Below, piece by piece: positions 60,023-64,000 of a DNA stretch of 64,000 nt. Where the stretch lies: assembly GCF_002860365.1 (NCBI RefSeq), contig NZ_NMWT01000011.1, forward strand, positions 17,572 through 81,571, in the 5' to 3' direction. The notes under the pieces are model-generated. The model was not told the DNA's origin. It saw nothing but the letters and a program-made list of their open reading frames with translations, and made no database searches. Made by a program: the position numbers and the translations under genes. Numbering within the stretch: position 1 is the first letter of the stretch; each line of letters begins with the position of its first letter. This DNA comes from Bifidobacterium parmae (GTDB lineage: Bacteria; Actinomycetota; Actinomycetes; Actinomycetales; Bifidobacteriaceae).

Positions 60023-60262
60023 GGGAGGACTCCTTCATCGTCCGTCGTTTTCGTTGTCTCAACCGGATGCCGTATCCGTGATTCCAGCGTATCCGCGGCC
60101 GGCCGTGCCGCCGTCGCATACGCCCGAAGGCATCAACGTTTGTCGTTGGCGGCGGCTGCCGTCGCCAGTGCCGAAACCCGCCGTCAACGTTTGATGATGA
60201 ACCGTCGCGCGCACGGCGCAGGCGCCCGTCATCACGCCGGAATCGGCGATACACTGCGGATT

Positions 60263-60958
60263 ATGGAATGGTCCGATGAAGTACGTGGAAACGATGGCGG
60301 CGGGGCGGTCGTCTCGGTCGGCATCGTCGACAACGACGCCATCACCCTGTACGCGCTGCGCGCGATCATCCCGCGGATGCCGGGCATGCGGCCGGCGTGG
60401 GAGGCGACGACCGGTCGGGAGGCGTTCATCCGATGCGTGGAGGACGACGACCGTCCCGACGTGCTCCTGGTCGACATGGGGCTCGCGGACATGCCCGGCC
60501 CGCTGCTGTGCCGTCTCATCCGGTCCGCCGCGCCGCGTCCGCCGATGCTCGCCATCACCTCGTACCCGATCGAACTGTACGCGTCGGACGCTGCCGAGGC
60601 GGGAGCGCAGGGCATCATCGGCAAAACGGACATGCGCGACCTGCAACGGGCGATACGGATCGTGGCCGCCGGTGGAACGGTGCCGTCGCAGGCCGCGTCC
60701 GACGTGCGTTTCGACGATGCCGGGACGGCGTTCCGACGTATCCGCCGCACGCCTGCCGAACCGGCGGCGACACTGACATGGCCGGAGATGGAAGTGCTCA
60801 ACCTGAGCGCGCAGGGGCTCAACCTCAACGAGATTGCGCGACGGCTCGGCGTCCAGCCGCCCACCGCGCGATCTCACGCACGGCACGCACGCATCAAACT
60901 GAACGCACGGACGTTGGGGGAGGCGCTGGTCAAATGGAATCAGGCGAAACGGCGCTGA
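60263..60958 (+). CDS. NarL/FixJ-type response regulator
   Basis: Output protein of a two-component pair, 231 residues. The receiver domain (about 16-135) has the phosphorylation aspartate in DVLLVDMGLADMPG and the signature GIIGKTD with the conserved lysine; the C-terminal LuxR-type helix-turn-helix reads LTWPEMEVLNLSAQGLNLNE then IARRLGVQPPTARSHARHA. The ribosome site is weak before the ATG at 60263; longer in-frame starts run into the divergent gene. It overlaps the kinase gene by 25 bp. Confidence 0.9.
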   Translation: MEWSDEVRGNDGGGAVVSVGIVDNDAITLYALRAIIPRMPGMRPAWEATTGREAFIRCVEDDDRPDVLLVDMGLADMPGPLLCRLIRSAAPRPPMLAITSYPIELYASDAAEAGAQGIIGKTDMRDLQRAIRIVAAGGTVPSQAASDVRFDDAGTAFRRIRRTPAEPAATLTWPEMEVLNLSAQGLNLNEIARRLGVQPPTARSHARHARIKLNARTLGEALVKWNQAKRR

Positions 60959-62229
60959 GACCGGTCGACGACGATCTGGCCGTCCACGGTGTGCGATGGC
61001 GCGCGCTGCTCGGCTGCCTGACCATGCTCGCCACCGCTCTCGCCTGGTGGATGGACGCGGACACGGTGTTCGCGGGTTTCGCACCTTCCGTGGGTTCCGT
61101 GGTTTCCGCGGTCGTCGCGCTCGCCGCCGTGCAGGTGGTCGCGTTGGTGGCGTTCGTATGGCTGCCGGTTCCCGCCTGCGTGCTGTGCGTCGTCGACTAT
61201 CTGATCGCGGCGTTCGTCCCCGGCGGGCAGCCGGACGTGCTGAGTCTGGGCGTGATGCTGTGCGTCGGGTATTTGTCGTACCGGCTGCGCACGTGGGCGG
61301 CGCTCTGCGGTCTGCTGGTGGTCTGGATGGGGCAGGGCGCGTCGGCGGTGATGTCGCGTGCGCCGGTGGAGCGCCTCGGCACGGTGTTTCTCATCAACAC
61401 GGCGGCGTTCATGGTCGGCACGGCGTTCGCCTACCGCGGCAGGCTCTCCCGCGAGCGACGTCTCGCGGACAAGTTGCGTGCGGCCGGCGCACTGCACGAC
61501 GCCGTCACCGGGGAGCTGTCCGCGATCGCGCTGCTGTCGCAGAGCGCGGGAGAAGAGGATAGCGGTGACGCCGACGGTGCGCGTGGTCGCGTTGGTTCGG
61601 ATGATTCCGGTGATTCGGGGGATTCCGGCGACGAACGTGCGTTGATGAGGGACATCAACCGGCTGTCCCTCGCGGCTTTGGACAACACCCATGAGGTCAT
61701 CCGCCTGCTGTCCGAGGCCGATGGAACGTCGGCGGGCGCGGCAGGCGTGGTGACTGCGTCGGGTGCGGCCGTGTCGGCCGCGTCGGATGTCGCCCGGTAT
61801 TTCAGACGTCAGGAGCGACGGCTGCGGAATCTGGGATTCCGCGGGACGATGACGGTGGACGTCGACGGCGGCCGGATCGCTCCGGGCATGGCGCGGCTGA
61901 TCCGCGCGTGCGGCAAGGAAGTATGCGCCAATATCGCCCGTCATGCGGATGCGTCGGTGCCGTACCGTCTGACGGTGCGATGCGAGGGCGCCCCTGACGG
62001 CAGCGACATCATCATCGAGCAAAGCAACGGCGTCGCGGGCCATGTCGCCGGTGACGGCGTGCGTGACGGTGCTGGCGTGCCTGCCGGCACCGCCGCACAC
62101 GCCGGACGCCCGACGCTGCGATCGGGCTTCGGCCTCGCCCTCCTGCGCGAACAGGTCGAACGCCACGGCGGCACCCTGTCCCACGAAACCCGCAACGGGA
62201 CCTGGCATATCCGCATCCGGCTGCCCTGA
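60934..62229 (+). CDS. Membrane sensor histidine kinase (HisKA_3 type)
   Basis: Sensor of 431 residues that should phosphorylate the adjacent regulator. About five or six hydrophobic segments (20-165) form the input part with little outside the membrane. The phosphoacceptor is His188 in LHDAVTGELSAIALL. The ATPase domain keeps an N-box-like KEVCANIARHAD and a G-box GFGLALLREQVERHGG, but the D-box between them (IIIEQSNGV) lacks the usual DNGxG, so ATP binding may be altered. An Asp/Ser/Gly-rich insert (about 210-235) and a Gly/Ala/Asp insert before the G-box are odd. GGGGGAGG stands 10 bases before the ATG; overlap with the regulator implies coupling. Confidence 0.88.
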   Translation: MESGETALRPVDDDLAVHGVRWRALLGCLTMLATALAWWMDADTVFAGFAPSVGSVVSAVVALAAVQVVALVAFVWLPVPACVLCVVDYLIAAFVPGGQPDVLSLGVMLCVGYLSYRLRTWAALCGLLVVWMGQGASAVMSRAPVERLGTVFLINTAAFMVGTAFAYRGRLSRERRLADKLRAAGALHDAVTGELSAIALLSQSAGEEDSGDADGARGRVGSDDSGDSGDSGDERALMRDINRLSLAALDNTHEVIRLLSEADGTSAGAAGVVTASGAAVSAASDVARYFRRQERRLRNLGFRGTMTVDVDGGRIAPGMARLIRACGKEVCANIARHADASVPYRLTVRCEGAPDGSDIIIEQSNGVAGHVAGDGVRDGAGVPAGTAAHAGRPTLRSGFGLALLREQVERHGGTLSHETRNGTWHIRIRLP

Positions 62230-62428
62230 TAGTCAGGGACGGAGACGGAATGCGTCGGTGGCTCAATCAGCTCAATCGGATTGCATTGTATTTCCGTAGA
62301 GAGGTGAAAGCATGGCAATAGGAGCCTTTCTCGTAGTTGTTCGGGTATGGGCCGCGAACAGGGCTCCAAGTCCATCCATCTCCGCCACGGTAATACTGAG
62401 TCCTGATTTGTCCTGCATATCCTCCGGG

Positions 62429-62893
62429 TCAGACGAGAGAAACTCCAGTGGATGAGGAGTATCCCATGGCCGTGGATGAGGTATAGGTGCCGGTACCTCC
62501 CCAGCATTGATATGTGTAGCTATTGCCAAGGGAACCGGGAAGATGCGAGGTGACGACCTTGTAATTGCCGCTACCGCAAATACTTACCATTCCCGGAGAT
62601 CTTGTTTGCTTGGTATACTGCGGGTTTTGCCATGTCGGCTGGAGTTCGAGAGATCCGCCGATATATCCTTCCCAACCCTCGTCGGTTGAGGTATTGGTAA
62701 GTTTGGTCGATACCGTTGCGATGACTGCATCGAGCACTTCCGAATTAGTGATGTAACCTTCTTCCAGCAGGTGGATTGTGTCTCTTGAATCAGAGGGCAT
62801 CGCATATGCGCTGTCGACTGATATGGCTAATCCGAAAACGGCCATGACTATTGTCATGGCTCCAGCGCCAATGGTTTTAGCTAGATGTTTCAT
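62429..62893 (-). CDS. Small secreted protein of unknown function
   Basis: Unrecognised protein of 154 residues. The ATG at 62893 with AGAAGGAG seven bases upstream opens a clear signal peptide (AGAMTIVMAVFGLAISVDSA, cleavage after AYA at residue 31). The mature part of about 123 residues is Ser/Thr/Gly-rich and has just two cysteines (SICGSG and YQCWGG), which could form one disulfide. Codon use is markedly poorer in GC than in the origin genes, so it may be recently acquired. I considered bacteriocins such as lactococcin 972, but the family motifs are not there. No transporter or immunity gene was found beside it. Confidence 0.65.
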   Translation of the reverse strand: MKHLAKTIGAGAMTIVMAVFGLAISVDSAYAMPSDSRDTIHLLEEGYITNSEVLDAVIATVSTKLTNTSTDEGWEGYIGGSLELQPTWQNPQYTKQTRSPGMVSICGSGNYKVVTSHLPGSLGNSYTYQCWGGTGTYTSSTAMGYSSSTGVSLV

Positions 62894-63150
62894 CAAGGTA
62901 CTCCTTCTATTTGGAATGCGGCATTGCATTCGTTTCAAAGGTATCCGTATTTGTTAGTAGGTTTGCTGCTCTTATGGGATGTTCATCATCAAACGTGTAC
63001 TGACTCGTGCAGAATGGACTGTTGAGAAGTTACCCCATGATATTGCTCAGGAATTCTGGAGAAGCATAGGTCGTGGGCCTCCACCAACGTGGCGTTGATT
63101 ATGTCGCCCGCGCCTTTTTCCGGGAGTCATTTGAGAAGCGACGTGGCCGA

Positions 63151-63363
63151 ATCATTTCGCGGGGCCACGAGTCGGCGAAACGAGCGGGGCATCATACGTC
63201 GTATCCGTTTCGCTGAGAGGCCATCGCGAACCGGATGGGGCGGCGAGTGTCTCGATCGTTTCGCTAGTGCGAAACGGATGGGATGGCGTGTGTCTCGATC
63301 GTTTTTCGCGGGGGAGGGGCGGTACGAAACGGATGGGATGGCTGATGCCTAAATCGTTTCGCT
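63151..63363. promoter_or_regulatory. Cluster of CGTTTCGC/GCGAAACG inverted sites upstream of GH3
   Basis: CGTTTCGC or its complement occurs at least seven times: 63206-63213, 63257-63264 and 63354-63361 in one orientation, GCGAAACG at 63269-63276, and variants at 63226 (GCGAACCGG), 63300-63309 (CGTTTTTCGC) and 63325-63331 (CGAAACG). The pair 63257-63276 is a perfect inverted repeat with a TAGT loop, and GCGAAACGGATGGG-like units recur at 63226, 63269 and 63324. LacI-type regulators bind such motifs. The rest of 62894-63481 carries no gene that I can support. Confidence 0.6.
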
Positions 63364-63481
63364 GCCTGCCGCATGCCATTCGTGCGGGGGAAACGACAGG
63401 TTGTGTGCGCGCCGCCCCGCGCGCCAGCGAATCCTGATTGAATCGAATCAACGGCGATGAATCACTGCAAGGGAGAGTGAC

Positions 63482-64000
63482 ATGGAACTCGAAGAGCTTT
63501 CGGTGGCCGAGAAGGCGGCGATGCTGTCCGGCGGATCCGAATGGGATTCGCGCGGCAACGACCGCGCCGGCGTGCCCAGCTTCGTGATGAGCGACGGCCC
63601 CCACGGCGTGCGGCGCCAGCTCGGCGAAGGCGACCATCTGGGACTCGGCGCCTCCAAGCCAGCCACCTGCTTCCCGACCGCCGGCACCGTCGCCGGCTCG
63701 TGGGATCCGGCGCTCGCCGAGCAGATGGGCGAGGCGCTCGGCCGCGAGGCGCACGACCTCGACGTGAACGTGCTGCTCGGCCCCGGCCTCAACATCAAGC
63801 GCAATCCGCTGTGCGGCCGCAACTTCGAGTACTACTCGGAGGATCCGGTCGTCGCCGGCCGCATGGCCGCCGGCCTCATCCGCGGCATCCAGTCGAACGG
63901 CGTGGCCGCATGCCCGAAGCATTTCGCGGTCAACAGCCAGGAGCTGCGCCGCCAGGCCTCCAACTCGGTCATCGACGAGCGCACGATGCGCGAGATCTAC
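63482..64000 (+). CDS. GH3 beta-glycosidase, N-terminal part (runs off the window)
   Basis: Family 3 glycoside hydrolase with the ordinary domain order: 173 codons are visible and the frame is open at base 64000. The start MELEELSVAEKAAMLSG, the substrate-loop motif VMSDGPHGVRRQL, GPGLNIKRNPLCGRNFEYYS and the KHFAVNSQE motif are typical of beta-glucosidases of Actinobacteria. The GGGAG ribosome site lies about 10 bases before the ATG at 63482. It is probably controlled through the operator cluster just upstream. The nucleophile aspartate lies outside the window. Confidence 0.93.
   Translation, partial: MELEELSVAEKAAMLSGGSEWDSRGNDRAGVPSFVMSDGPHGVRRQLGEGDHLGLGASKPATCFPTAGTVAGSWDPALAEQMGEALGREAHDLDVNVLLGPGLNIKRNPLCGRNFEYYSEDPVVAGRMAAGLIRGIQSNGVAACPKHFAVNSQELRRQASNSVIDERTMREIY

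Noticed and set aside
62312-62455. 47-codon plus-strand frame with GAGAGG before its ATG
   Set aside because: Low complexity, no family and antisense to another doubtful frame.
62272-62529. 85-codon minus-strand frame after the small secreted protein
   Set aside because: It overlaps the secreted-protein gene by 101 bp, has no good ribosome site and no recognisable motif; a real short gene cannot be fully excluded.

Overview
The window is a GC-rich actinobacterial chromosome segment spanning the replication origin. Gene order (gyrA-gyrB-dciA-recF-dnaN-dnaA, then rpmH-rnpA-yidD-yidC-jag-rsmG-parA-parB on the other arm), third-position GC preference, the many sugar-use genes (GH2, GH3, GPH transporter, several LacI regulators) and the absence of mycolate or sporulation genes all suggest Bifidobacterium. 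The species cannot be fixed from the sequence alone.

Layout. 1-6.3 kb: lactose/beta-galactoside locus with lacZ (cut at the left edge), a divergent GPH transporter and a LacI regulator that share an operator sequence. 6.5-11.3 kb: an EndoIII-like glycosylase, a 15-bp tandem repeat, an IS607-type TnpA/TnpB element, a regularly spaced palindrome array and a VanZ-RDD membrane protein. 11.4-15.4 kb: a lipoprotein sugar-binding protein between two LacI regulators. 15.5-27 kb: leftward origin arm, with DUF3566, gyrA, gyrB, dciA, recF, dnaN and dnaA; DnaA boxes lie on both sides of dnaA. 27.2-33 kb: rightward arm, rpmH to parB, with four parS sites and a further DnaA-box cluster in front of parA. 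33-42.7 kb: trxB, a pseudokinase-like protein, murJ, a DUF6049 protein, a Nudix hydrolase and the CCA tRNA nucleotidyltransferase, matching the conserved actinobacterial pcnA-mutT-murJ cluster.

42.7-45 kb: a 114-bp tandem duplication and an AbiEi/AbiEii-like gene pair. 45-53 kb: LytR_C protein, ispE, rsmA, an rpfB-like cell-wall protein preceded by a structured leader with an intrinsic terminator, tRNA-Thr(TGT), a DsbA-like protein and a membrane Ser/Thr kinase. 53-55.2 kb: a second copy of the palindrome array, three 33-bp iterons and a DUF4143 ATPase. 55.3-64 kb: a membrane-anchored, domain-permuted GH3 enzyme with unusual codon use, a secreted beta-propeller-like protein divergent from a two-component system, a small secreted protein of unknown function, an operator-rich spacer and the start of a second GH3 gene.

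Functionally, three themes run together: replication and segregation (DnaA boxes, parS, ParAB, gyrase), cell-envelope growth (YidC/YidD, MurJ, pseudokinase, RpfB, kinase, LytR_C) and glycan use under LacI control. The most unusual feature is a pair of arrays, 44 kb apart and in opposite orientation, each with five copies of a palindrome (core CGTGCCAAGCTTGGCACG) at a fixed 51-52 bp period. I do not recognise this as a named element.
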